Source of the DNA: CAVPEW01 sp963703565
Lineage (GTDB): Bacteria; Actinomycetota; Acidimicrobiia; Acidimicrobiales; VFJN01
Reading direction: 5' to 3'
Assembly (NCBI GenBank): GCA_963703565.1
Contig: CAVPEW010000079.1
Coordinates: 1 to 64,000 of the forward strand
DNA: 64,000 bases
In this document: positions 25,006 to 33,342 of the stretch, piece after piece
Layout: every line of letters starts with the position of its first letter
Numbering within the stretch: position 1 is the first letter of the stretch
The notes under the pieces: model-generated
Told to the model about the DNA's origin: nothing
Database searches by the model: none
What the model saw: the letters and a program-made list of their open reading frames with translations, nothing else
Program-made: the position numbers and the translations under genes

Positions 25006-27075
25006 GTGGCCATGTCGAACATGGCGGACCAGGCAGGTCGGGTGCTCAGCGGCCGCTACCGCCTGATCGCCCCCGTCGGCGCGGGCGCGTCGGCGCAGGT
25101 CTTCCTGGCCGACGACGTGCGCCTCCGCCGTCGGGTCGCGGTCAAGGTGCTGCACGCGGCCCTGGCCGGCGACGAGCAGTTCCTGCGCCGCTTCCGCGCC
25201 GAGGCGCAGGCGGCGGCGTCGCTGAACCACCCCAACATCCTCGCCGTGTACGACTGGGGAGAGGACCAGGGCACTCCGTACCTGGTCACCGAGTACCTCG
25301 CCGGTGGGAGCCTGCGGGCGATCCTCGACGCGGGGGAGCTGCTCACCACGTCCCAGGCGTTGCTCGTGGGTCTCGAGGCGGTTCGGGCTCTCGAGGCGGC
25401 TCACCGGCAGGGTTTCGTGCACCGCGACATCAAGCCCGCCAACCTCCTGTTCGGTCAGGACGGCCGGTTGCGGGTGGCGGACTTCGGCCTGGCCCGCGCC
25501 CTGGCCGAGGCGGCGTGGACCGAGCCGGCGGGTGCCGTGCTCGGCACCGCCCGTTACGCCTCGCCCGAGCAGGCCCGGGGAGAGGCCGTCGACGGGCGCG
25601 CCGACGTGTACGCGCTCGGGCTGGTGCTCATCGAAGCCGTCACCGGCAGCGTGCCCTTCGCCACCGATACGACCATCGGCACGCTCATGGCCCGCGTGGA
25701 GCGAGCCGTGGAGGTGCCCGATGCGCTGGGTCCGCTGGCTCGGCTGCTGCGGGCCGCCGGGCGCCCGGACCCCGCGGAGCGTCCCGATGCCCGGGCTCTG
25801 GCGACATCGCTGATGGCCTGCGCCAACGACCTCCCCCGCCCGGAGCCCCTCCCCCTGCGTGGGGCCATGGCCGCGGCGCCGGGCGGGGAACGAGCGGGCG
25901 ACGAGACGATGCTGGGCCTGCCCGGCTCGGTGCTCGCCGAAGCCGAGGCCGGCACGGGCGGCGCGACGGCACGGGAGGGGTCGCATGGCGTGCTCGCCGG
26001 CAGCTCGGTCTCGAACCGCGCGGACCTCGATCCGCCCGGCACCGGGGTAGACGGCACGGCTACGGCAGATGCGCTCGCCGACCGACCCGGAGACGAGCCG
26101 ACCGTGGTCGCTGCGAACGCCGCCTCCGCCGCGACGGTCGCAGCACCGGTCGCGGCAGCGCCCCTGCCGGCGCCGGGCGTCGAGCGCCCCACGCGGCGCC
26201 GGCGGTTGCGGGTGGCGGTGCTGGCGGTCCTCGTCGCGGCGCTGGTCGGCACCGGTGTTGCCTTCGCCGTGGACGCCGCAAGGTCGCCGAGCTACGAGGT
26301 GCCTGTGCTGGCGGGGCGCACTGAGGCCGAGGCCCGCCGCTTGGTGGACCCGTACGGCTGGAAGATCTCGGTGGTCAACGAGCGCCGCGACCGCACCGCG
26401 GCCGGTCAGGTGCTGGGCACGCGCCCGGGCGCGGGCGACGACCTGTCCGAGGGCGACACCCTCACCCTGGTCGTGTCCCAGGGCTGGACCCTGGCCCCGG
26501 TGCCCGAGCTGGTCGGGCGCAGCGCCGAGGAGGCCCGCGCCGCGTTGGAGCAGGCCGGCTTCGTGCCCGACCCCAGCGAAGCCTTCCACGAGACGGCCCG
26601 TCCCGGCGTGGTGGTGTCGTCCTCGGTCGGGGTCGGGACCGAGCTCGAGCGCAACTCGCCGGTCGCGTACGTGGTCTCCAAGGGCCCCGAGCCGCGGACG
26701 GTGCCCGATGGGCTGGCCGGTTCGGAGCCCTCGGTGGCCATCGCCGCGCTGGAGCGGATCGGCCTCGTGGTGGCCCGAACCGACGAGTTCGACGACCAGG
26801 TGGCCGCGGGCAAGGTGATCGGGACGCGCCCTGGGGCGGGGTCGTCGGTGCCGCGCGGGGCGACGGTGGCCCTGGTGGTCTCACGGGGGCCCGACGTGGT
26901 GTCGGTGCCGTCGGTGCGCAACCTCTCCCTCGACGAAGCGGCTGCACGGCTGGAGGCCGCCGGGCTGACGGTGGGCAACGTCTTCGGCCCCGCCAAGGGC
27001 AAGGCGTTCGAGACCTCGCCCACCTCCGCAACGGTGGTGGGCCGCGGGACCACGGTGAACATCTACCTGCGCTGA
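25006..27075 (+). CDS. pknB: PASTA-domain Ser/Thr protein kinase (PknB type)
   Basis: This is a transmembrane eukaryotic-type kinase that senses peptidoglycan fragments or lipid II and controls growth. It has a Gly loop VGAGASAQV, an ATP Lys in RVAVKVL (residue ~47), the catalytic loop HRDIKPANLL (~139-148), DFGLARAL and GTARYASPEQARGE. A low-complexity juxtamembrane region follows, then a single helix near residues 400-420 (VAVLAVLVAALVGTGVAFAV), then four extracellular PASTA repeats, each ending in VVS(Q/K/R)G-like strands. Length is 689 residues. It stands alone here rather than in the usual cell-division/pbpA cluster, so a second copy elsewhere is possible. Confidence 0.9.
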   Translation: MAMSNMADQAGRVLSGRYRLIAPVGAGASAQVFLADDVRLRRRVAVKVLHAALAGDEQFLRRFRAEAQAAASLNHPNILAVYDWGEDQGTPYLVTEYLAGGSLRAILDAGELLTTSQALLVGLEAVRALEAAHRQGFVHRDIKPANLLFGQDGRLRVADFGLARALAEAAWTEPAGAVLGTARYASPEQARGEAVDGRADVYALGLVLIEAVTGSVPFATDTTIGTLMARVERAVEVPDALGPLARLLRAAGRPDPAERPDARALATSLMACANDLPRPEPLPLRGAMAAAPGGERAGDETMLGLPGSVLAEAEAGTGGATAREGSHGVLAGSSVSNRADLDPPGTGVDGTATADALADRPGDEPTVVAANAASAATVAAPVAAAPLPAPGVERPTRRRRLRVAVLAVLVAALVGTGVAFAVDAARSPSYEVPVLAGRTEAEARRLVDPYGWKISVVNERRDRTAAGQVLGTRPGAGDDLSEGDTLTLVVSQGWTLAPVPELVGRSAEEARAALEQAGFVPDPSEAFHETARPGVVVSSSVGVGTELERNSPVAYVVSKGPEPRTVPDGLAGSEPSVAIAALERIGLVVARTDEFDDQVAAGKVIGTRPGAGSSVPRGATVALVVSRGPDVVSVPSVRNLSLDEAAARLEAAGLTVGNVFGPAKGKAFETSPTSATVVGRGTTVNIYLR

Positions 27076-27162
27076 GCGACCTGGCGACTTGACCCCCCCG
27101 GGGGTGGCCGGACAGATTGCGCCCGGTCCGAAGCGGTGGGCGTTCTAGGGGAGGCGAGTCCA

Positions 27163-28008
27163 GTGCGCGCACTGCACGGCAGGGTCGCCGCGATCACCGG
27201 CGCGGGTCGAGGCATCGGCCGGGCCCACGCGAAGTGCTTCGCCGAGCAGGGCGCGCTGGTCGTGGTCAACGACGTGGGACCCGAGGCGGACGAGACCGTC
27301 GCCGAGCTGGTCGACGACGGCCACCAGGCGGTCGCCTGTCGGGCCGACGTCGCCGACTGGGAGGGCGGGCAGGCGCTGGTCGACACCGCGGTGGAGGCGT
27401 TCGGCCGGCTCGACGTGCTCGTCAACAACGCCGGGATCCTTCGCGACCGGGCCCTGGTCACCATGGAGGAGTCGGACTGGGACGAGGTGATACGGGTCCA
27501 CCTCAAGGGCCACTTCGTGCCGACCCGTGCCGCGGCGCGGCACTGGCGGGAGCGGTCCAAGGCAGGTGAGGAGGTGAGGGCATCCGTGCTGCACACCTCG
27601 TCGACCTCGGGCCTGATGGGTAACCCGGGCCAGTCCAACTACGGGGCCGCAAAGGCCGGGATCGCGGGCTTCTCCGCCATCTGCGCACTCGAGCTCGGGC
27701 GCTACGGGGTGCGGTCGAACTGCCTGGTCCCCGCTGCGCGCACGAGGCTCAACGAGTCGGCGCCGGGGCTGGCGTCTCTGGTGGCGGCCCCGGCGGAGGG
27801 CTTCGACGTGTGGGACCCCGCCAACGTGTCGCCGGTGGCCGCCTGGCTGTGCATGCACGGTTGCAGCGTGACCGGCCAGACGTTCTTCGTGCAGGGCTCC
27901 ACGGTCCGGCTGCTGCGCGGGTGGGAGCTGGGGCCGGGCATCGAGGGAGCGGGCCGGTGGACGGTCGAGGCCCTCGAACGGGCAGCGCCAGCGCTGTTCA
28001 CCCCCTGA
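27163..28008 (+). CDS. Short-chain dehydrogenase/reductase
   Basis: This 281-residue NAD(P)-dependent SDR has the cofactor motif AAITGAGRGIGRAHAKCFAE, VVNDVG, then CRADVADW, NNAGILRDRAL, catalytic Ser in LHTSSTSGLMGN and Tyr/Lys in SNYGAAKAG (YxxxK). The N-terminal form VNDVG resembles the SDR branch that includes the dehydrogenase part of multifunctional 3-hydroxyacyl-CoA enzymes. The substrate is not determined. GTG 27163 has a strong AGGGGAGG Shine-Dalgarno at 27147-27154, so GTG 27136 was rejected. This is one of the few leadered genes in the window. Confidence 0.85.
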   Translation: MRALHGRVAAITGAGRGIGRAHAKCFAEQGALVVVNDVGPEADETVAELVDDGHQAVACRADVADWEGGQALVDTAVEAFGRLDVLVNNAGILRDRALVTMEESDWDEVIRVHLKGHFVPTRAAARHWRERSKAGEEVRASVLHTSSTSGLMGNPGQSNYGAAKAGIAGFSAICALELGRYGVRSNCLVPAARTRLNESAPGLASLVAAPAEGFDVWDPANVSPVAAWLCMHGCSVTGQTFFVQGSTVRLLRGWELGPGIEGAGRWTVEALERAAPALFTP

Positions 28009-28239
28009 GGCCCCTTCTCACACACGCAACGTGTTGTCAAGGGCCGGCGCTGCTATCCTACGCTCGACGTAGGGCCCGCTGGGGCGGTGGGCCGGACGTG
28101 GCGATCCCCAGCCGCCGCGACGAGGCCGCCGCCCCAGCCGGCCCTACGACACGTCTACAGCCGCCGTGGCCGACCCTCTCTGCCGGTCCCGAAGAGCTCT
28201 TTCGCCTCCGCGGGCGGCTGGGAGGATGCGGTGGTCCCC

Positions 28240-28245
28240 TACGAT
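28240..28245 (+). promoter_or_regulatory. -10 box TACGAT for gatCAB
   Basis: TACGAT ends seven bases before ATG 28253 and so selects that ATG over 28244. The 28009-28239 stretch upstream holds no other feature that I can support. Confidence 0.55.
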
Positions 28246-28252
28246 GCGTCCG

Positions 28253-28552
28253 ATGCCCTCGATCAGCCGAGACGACGTAGCCCACGTCGCGGCTCTGGCG
28301 CGCCTCGCGCTCGACGCCGACGAGCTGGACACGTTCACCGGCCAGCTCGCGGCCGTGCTCGACCACGCCGCGGACGTCGCCGCTCTGGACCTCGACGGGG
28401 TGGAGCCGACCTCGCACCCCTGGCCCCTGGTCAACGTTGTGCGAGCCGATCTGGTCCGCCCGGGCACAGTGCGCGACGAGGTGCTCGCCGTGGCGCCGCT
28501 CACCGAAGACGGTCGCTTCCGAGTGCCGCCCGTGCTCGGCGAGGCACCGTGA
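28253..28552 (+). CDS. gatC: Asp-tRNA(Asn)/Glu-tRNA(Gln) amidotransferase subunit C
   Basis: GatC is the small stabilising subunit of the GatCAB amidotransferase. SISRDDVAHVAALARLALD is the conserved N-terminal helix, followed by FTGQLAAVLDHAADVAALD and the C-terminal VLAVAPLTEDGRFRVPPVL. The 99 residues are of standard length. The stop overlaps the GTG of gatA, so gatC-gatA-gatB form one operon with GTGA and TTGA overlaps. Confidence 0.93.
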   Translation: MPSISRDDVAHVAALARLALDADELDTFTGQLAAVLDHAADVAALDLDGVEPTSHPWPLVNVVRADLVRPGTVRDEVLAVAPLTEDGRFRVPPVLGEAP

Positions 28553-29969
28553 CCACCGCCCTCCAGATCGCGGCAGACGTGCGTGCCGGGCGCCGCCTGG
28601 CACGCGACGTGATCGAGGAGCACCTCGCCTCCATCGCCGCTTCCGAAGACCACGTGCACGCGTTCAACCTGGTCACCGCCGAGGCCGCCCGCGCCGAAGC
28701 CGACGCGGTGGACGCCAGCGTGGCAGCCGGCGACGACCCGGGCCCCCTTGCCGGGGTGCCGATCGCCATCAAGGACAACCTGTGCACCCGGGGCGTTGCG
28801 ACGACGTGCTCGTCGCGCATCCTCGAGGGCTGGCGTCCCCCCTACGACGCCACGGTGGTGCGAGCTGTCCGCGAGGCCGGCGCGGTCGCGCTGGGCAAGA
28901 CCAACCTCGACGAGTTCGCGATGGGCTCGTCAACGGAGAACTCCGCCTTCGGTCCAACCCGAAACCCGCGCGACCTCTCGCGGGTGCCCGGCGGCTCCTC
29001 GGGTGGCAGTGCGGCGGCGGTGGCCGCGGGTTTCGCGCCGCTGGCGCTGGGCTCGGACACCGGCGGCTCGATCCGCCAACCGGCGGCGCTGTGCGGGGTG
29101 GTCGGCGTGAAGCCCACCTACGGCCGGGTGTCGCGCTACGGGCTGGTCGCGTTCGCGTCCAGCCTCGACCAGGTCGGCCCGTTCGCGGCCAACGTGGCCG
29201 ACGCGGCCGCGCTGCTCGAGGTGATCTCGGGTCACGACCCCGCCGACTCGACCTCGATCCCCGGGCCGCTTGAGCCGCTGTCGGGCCGCCTGGACGAGGG
29301 CGTGGCCGGCCTCCGGGTGGGGATGGTGCGGGAGCTGTCGCGGCCGACGGGGTGGCCCCCGACGTGGCGGCCCGGGTGGCGGCCGCTGCGGACGCGCTGG
29401 CCGGAGCCGGAGCCGACGTCGTCGACGTCTCGGTCCCGTCGGTCACCTACGGGCTCTCGGCGTACTACCTCATCGCCCCCGCCGAGGCATCGTCGAACCT
29501 GGCCCGCTACGACGGGGTGCGCTTCGGCCTGCGCGTCGATGCGCCCACCACCGGGGAGATGTACGAGCGGACCCGGACCGCCGGGTTCGGCGCCGAGGTC
29601 AAGCGTCGGATCATGCTGGGCACCTACGCGCTCTCGGCCGGCTACTACGACGCCTTCTACGGCAAGGCCCAGCGGGTGCGGACCCTGATCCTGGCCGACC
29701 TCGCCGCCGCGTACGAGCAGGTCGACCTGTTGGTGGGGCCCACCTCGCCGGCCACGGCGTTCGCCTTCGGGGCCAAGGCCGACCCGTGGTCGATGTACCT
29801 CAACGACGTGTGCACCATCGCGTCCAATCTGGCCGGGCACCCGGCGGTGTCGGTGCCCTTCGGCACCGGAGACGACGGCCTGCCGGTCGGAGTGCAGATC
29901 CTGGCGCCGGCCCTGGGCGAGGCGACCATGCTTCGTGCCGCCACCGTCCTCGAGCGGGCAGCGCCTTGA
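28549..29969 (+). CDS. gatA: Asp-tRNA(Asn)/Glu-tRNA(Gln) amidotransferase subunit A, with one frameshift
   Basis: GatA is the amidase that releases ammonia from glutamine. Amidase-signature residues are present: the catalytic Lys in VPIAIKDNLCTRG (residue ~77), the Gly/Ser loop VPGGSSGGSAAAVAAG, and the nucleophilic Ser in GSDTGGSIRQPA. After MVRELSR (29341) the frame moves by one; ADGVAPDVAARVAAAADAL continues in the next frame through YDAFYGKAQRVRTLI to the stop. Adding one G to the GG at 29342-29343 restores a 473-residue protein of normal length. The break is most likely a consensus error, since this gene is expected to be essential here. Confidence 0.93.
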
Positions 29970-31402
29970 GCGGGCCCTGGCTGCCCGAGGGCTGGGAGGC
30001 GGTGATCGGCCTGGAGGTCCACTGCGAGCTGGCCACAGCCACCAAGCTGTTCTGCGGCTGCCCGAACCGCTTCGGCGACGAGCCCAATGCCAACATCTGC
30101 CCGGTGTGCCTCGGCCTGCCCGGCTCCCTGCCGGTGTGCAACGAGCAGGCCGTGGTGCTCGCCGTGCGCCTCGGCCGGGCGCTCGGCTGCGAGGCGCGGC
30201 GATCGGTTTTCGCCCGGAAGAACTACTTCTATCCGGACATGCCCAAGGACTACCAGGTCTCCCAGTACGACCTGCCGACCAACGTCGACGGGTCCCTCGA
30301 GCTGCCCGGGGGCAAGCGGATCGGGATCGAGCGGGCCCACATCGAGGAGGACACCGGCAAGTCCACCCACGTGGGTGGTGGCGGGCGCGTCCACGACGCC
30401 GGGTACAGCCTCGTCGACTACAACCGCTCCGGCGTCCCGCTGGTGGAGATCGTCTCGCGGCCGGACCTCCGCGATCCCGACGAGGCCAAGGCCTACGTGT
30501 CGGAGCTGCGCGCCGTGCTGCTCGCCGTGGGTGCCTCCGACGCCCGGATGGAGCAGGGATCTCTGCGGGTCGACGCGAACGTGTCGGTGCGCCGGCCCGA
30601 TGAGCCGTTCGGCACCCGCTGCGAGGTCAAGAACCTCAACTCGCTGCGATCGCTCGGCCGGGCAATCGAGTACGAGGCCCGCCGGCAGGTCGCCATCGTC
30701 GAGGCGGGCGAGCGGGTCCGCCAGGAGACACGCCACTGGGACGAGGACAGCGGTCGCACCGGCACGCTGCGGGTCAAGGAGGAGGCGGAGGACTACCGCT
30801 ACTTCCCCGAGCCCGACCTCGTGCCCCTCGAGTTCGACCCGGCGTGGATCGCCGACATCGATGCCGCCCTGCCCGTGCTGCCCGCCGCACGGCGCGCGGC
30901 GCTGGCAACGGCTGCAGGGGTGGCTGCTTCGGCGTCGGCGGTGGTGATCGCCGTGGAGCGCGGCCTGGATGCGGTGGCCCGGGGCGCCGTCGAGTCGGGC
31001 GCGGATCCCGGCAGGGTCCTGACCCACGTCGAGCACGACCTTGCCGCGGTCGATCCCGCCGCGGTCACCGCCTCGGACCTCGCCGAGGTCGTGCGCATGG
31101 AGCTCGCCGGGGAGCTGACGGCGACGCAGGCCAAGACGGTGCTCGCCGAGCTGGGAACCGCCCCTCCGGGCGAGATCGCCGCCGCCCACGGCTTCGAGGC
31201 GCTCGATCGGGGAGCGCTGTCCGAAGCGCTCGACGCCGTGATCGCTGCTCACCCCGACGAGTTCGACCAGCTGCGTGTCGGCGACGACAAGGTCCGGGCG
31301 AAGCTCACCGGGTTCTTCGTCGGTCAGCTCATGCGGGCCACCAAGGGTCAGGCCGACGGCAAGGCGGCCACGGCGCTGCTCGCCGAGCGGGCCCAGGCCT
31401 GA
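29966..31402 (+). CDS. gatB: Asp-tRNA(Asn)/Glu-tRNA(Gln) amidotransferase subunit B
   Basis: GatB phosphorylates and amidates the misacylated tRNA. The N-terminus WEAVIGLEVHCELATATKLF, the zinc-site cysteines in FCGCPNRFGDEPNANICPVC, the kinase-domain segment KNYFYPDMPKDYQVSQYD, RAHIEEDTGKSTH and DYNRSGVPLVEIVS are all conserved. The C-terminal YqeY/GatB tail ends FFVGQLMRATKGQADGKAA. Length is 478 residues. TTG 29966 overlaps the gatA stop. Together with gltX and the two tRNA genes near 58-61 kb, it completes the indirect Gln-tRNA pathway. Confidence 0.95.
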   Translation: MSGPWLPEGWEAVIGLEVHCELATATKLFCGCPNRFGDEPNANICPVCLGLPGSLPVCNEQAVVLAVRLGRALGCEARRSVFARKNYFYPDMPKDYQVSQYDLPTNVDGSLELPGGKRIGIERAHIEEDTGKSTHVGGGGRVHDAGYSLVDYNRSGVPLVEIVSRPDLRDPDEAKAYVSELRAVLLAVGASDARMEQGSLRVDANVSVRRPDEPFGTRCEVKNLNSLRSLGRAIEYEARRQVAIVEAGERVRQETRHWDEDSGRTGTLRVKEEAEDYRYFPEPDLVPLEFDPAWIADIDAALPVLPAARRAALATAAGVAASASAVVIAVERGLDAVARGAVESGADPGRVLTHVEHDLAAVDPAAVTASDLAEVVRMELAGELTATQAKTVLAELGTAPPGEIAAAHGFEALDRGALSEALDAVIAAHPDEFDQLRVGDDKVRAKLTGFFVGQLMRATKGQADGKAATALLAERAQA

Positions 31403-31431
31403 CCCCTTCGCCCAGCGCCGTCGAGCGGACC

Positions 31432-31437
31432 TAGCGT
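31432..31437 (+). promoter_or_regulatory. -10 box TAGCGT for ilvD
   Basis: TAGCGT ends seven bases before ATG 31445. There is no leader peptide here, unlike at ilvB. Confidence 0.55.
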
Positions 31438-31444
31438 GGCGGGC

Positions 31445-33145
31445 ATGGCGACCGAGCCCCCGCAGACCCCCGTCGACATCAAGCCGCGCAGCCGCGAGGT
31501 GACCGACGGACCGGCCAAGGCCCCGGCGCGAGCGATGCTGCGGGCGATCGGGATGACAGACGACGACTGGGGCAAGGCCCAGGTCGGGATCTGCTCGTCG
31601 TGGAACGAGGTGACGCCCTGCAACCTCCCGCTGGCCCGTCTGGCCGCCCGGGCCAAGGACGGTGTCAGGGCGGCGGGCGGCTACCCGATCGAGTTCACCA
31701 CCGTGGCCGTCTCCGATGGCATCTCGATGGGCCACGAGGGCATGCGCGCCAGCTTGGTATCGCGGGAGGTGATCGCCGACTCGGTCGAGACGGTCGTGCA
31801 CGCCGAGCGCTTCGACGCCCTGGTCACCTTCGCCGGATGCGACAAGTCGCTGCCGGGCATGCTGATGGCGGCGGCCCGCCTGAACCTGCCGTCGGTGTTC
31901 GTCTACGGCGGGTCGATCCTGCCCGGTCGCTGGCGCGATCGGGCCCTGGACATCACCTCGGTGTTCGAGGCCGTCGGCGCCCACGCGACGGGCGCCATCG
32001 ACGACGCCGAGCTCGATGCCATCGAGCGCAACGCCTGCCCGACCGAGGGGAGCTGCGCGGGGATGTTCACCGCCAACACGATGGCGGCGGTGGCCGAGGC
32101 TTTGGGCATGTCGCTGCCCGGCTCGGCGTCCGCTCCCGCCGTGGACCGCCGCCGTGACGACTCCGCCCGGCAGTCGGGCACCGCCGTGATGGACCTGGTG
32201 CGCGCCGGGATACGGCCCCGCCAGATCCTCACCCGCGAGGCTTTCGAGAACGCGATCGCGGTGACGATGGCCCTGGGCGGGTCCACCAACGCGGTGCTGC
32301 ACCTGCTCGCCATCGCGTTCGAGGCCGGTGTAGAGCTCGAGCTGGAGGACTTCAACCGCGTGGCGGCGAGGGTCCCCCACATCGCCGACACCAAGCCCCA
32401 CGGCCGGTTCCACATGAGCGACGTGGACCGCGTGGGGGGCGTGCCGGTCGTGATGGCCCACCTGCTCGAGGCCGGGCTGCTCCACGGCGACTGCCTCACC
32501 GTGACCGGGCGCACGGTGGCCGAGAACATGGCCGCGATGGACCCGCCCCGCCCGGACGGCGAGGTGGTCCACCCCCTGACGGACCCGATCAACGCTGTCG
32601 GTGGCATCGCCGTGCTGCGGGGCTCGCTGGCACCGTCGGGAGCGGTGGTCAAGGTCGCCGGGATCGACACCCGCCGCTTCGAGGGCCGTGCGAGGGTCTT
32701 CGACGGCGAGGACGCGGCGATGGCCGCGGTGCTGGCGGGGCGCATCGAGGCCGGCGACGTGGTCGTGATCCGCTACGAGGGACCCAAGGGGGGACCGGGC
32801 ATGCGCGAGATGCTCGCCATCACCGGGGCCATGAAGGGGGTCGGTCGTGGCGGCGATGCGGCGCTGATCACCGACGGGCGGTTCTCTGGCGGAACCCATG
32901 GGTTCTGCGTGGGCCACATCGCGCCGGAAGCGGTCGACGGCGGGCCGATAGCGCTCGTCGCCGAGGGCGATCGGATCGTCATCGACGTGGACGCCCACAC
33001 CATCGACCTGCTCGTCGACCCGGCCGAGCTGGAGCGACGGCTGGGTGACTGGAAGCTGCCCGAGCCGCGCTACACCAGCGGGGTCCTGGCCAAGTACGCC
33101 CGGCTCGCCGCCGGCGCCGAGCTGGGCGCGGTCACCCGGGCCTGA
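31445..33145 (+). CDS. ilvD: Dihydroxy-acid dehydratase
   Basis: IlvD dehydrates 2,3-dihydroxy-isovalerate and -methylvalerate, the shared third step of Val/Ile synthesis. Iron-sulfur cysteines and signatures are visible: GICSSWNEVTPCN, VTFAGCDKSLPGML, ACPTEGSCAGMFTANTMA, then MALGGSTNAVLHLLA and YEGPKGGPGMREMLA, ending with TDGRFSGGTHGFCVGHI. The 566 residues are of typical length. ATG 31445 was preferred over GTG 31436 because of the -10 spacing. It has no attenuator-like leader and lies directly upstream of the ilvB leader region. Confidence 0.95.
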   Translation: MATEPPQTPVDIKPRSREVTDGPAKAPARAMLRAIGMTDDDWGKAQVGICSSWNEVTPCNLPLARLAARAKDGVRAAGGYPIEFTTVAVSDGISMGHEGMRASLVSREVIADSVETVVHAERFDALVTFAGCDKSLPGMLMAAARLNLPSVFVYGGSILPGRWRDRALDITSVFEAVGAHATGAIDDAELDAIERNACPTEGSCAGMFTANTMAAVAEALGMSLPGSASAPAVDRRRDDSARQSGTAVMDLVRAGIRPRQILTREAFENAIAVTMALGGSTNAVLHLLAIAFEAGVELELEDFNRVAARVPHIADTKPHGRFHMSDVDRVGGVPVVMAHLLEAGLLHGDCLTVTGRTVAENMAAMDPPRPDGEVVHPLTDPINAVGGIAVLRGSLAPSGAVVKVAGIDTRRFEGRARVFDGEDAAMAAVLAGRIEAGDVVVIRYEGPKGGPGMREMLAITGAMKGVGRGGDAALITDGRFSGGTHGFCVGHIAPEAVDGGPIALVAEGDRIVIDVDAHTIDLLVDPAELERRLGDWKLPEPRYTSGVLAKYARLAAGAELGAVTRA

Positions 33146-33173
33146 GCTCTCCCGAGCAGCTCTGGCGCTCGCC

Positions 33174-33202
33174 TTGCTCCGGCCGCGTTGGGATGGCATC
33201 GT
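33174..33202 (+). promoter_or_regulatory. Promoter of the ilvB leader (TTGCTC-17-CATCGT)
   Basis: TTGCTC (33174-33179) and CATCGT (33197-33202) are separated by 17 bases. The leader GTG follows six bases after the -10, so the leader transcript would begin at or close to its start codon. Confidence 0.45.
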
Positions 33203-33208
33203 GTCGGG

Positions 33209-33241
33209 GTGACCCGGCACCGCCTGCTCGTAGTCACCTAG
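33209..33241 (+). CDS. ilvB leader peptide (attenuation)
   Basis: The GTG-started 10-residue frame reads MTRHRLLVVT and stops at TAG. Leu-Leu-Val-Val sits just before a Thr-stop, which is what a translation-sensed attenuator for branched-chain amino acids needs. The stop abuts a hairpin (GCGCACGC 33241-33248 with GCGTGCGC 33259-33266), and a terminator follows. The 15-mer TCACCTAGCGCACGC at 33234-33248 recurs exactly in the leuB leader. Confidence 0.75.
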   Translation: MTRHRLLVVT

Positions 33242-33272
33242 CGCACGCTCCGCCCGGCGCGTGCGCTTCCCC

Positions 33273-33305
33273 GACCTCCCGAACCCGGGAGGTCGCTTTC
33301 GTTTT
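33273..33305 (+). terminator. Rho-independent terminator of the ilvB attenuator
   Basis: A 9-bp GC-rich stem (GACCTCCCG 33273-33281 with CGGGAGGTC 33286-33294) has a 4-base loop and is followed by CTTTCGTTTT. It lies between the leader peptide and ilvB and so acts before the structural genes. Confidence 0.8.
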
Positions 33306-33342
33306 CCCACCCGCGTTTTCCCACCCGGTCCCAGGAGTCACC

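Noticed and set aside
28034..28064. A TTGTCA...TATCCT/TACGCT promoter upstream of gatC
   Set aside because: Spacings of 14 or 19 bases are poor, and the TACGAT box directly before gatC explains the start better.
29341..29355. Programmed ribosomal frameshifting in gatA
   Set aside because: There is no slippery heptamer or downstream structure, and similar lesions occur in several unrelated genes. A lost G is simpler.
29657..33310. A 1217-codon open frame on the minus strand
   Set aside because: It is antisense to gatA, gatB and ilvD, all of which have clear motifs. The composition (His/Gly/Arg/Asp-rich) is that of a high-GC shadow frame.
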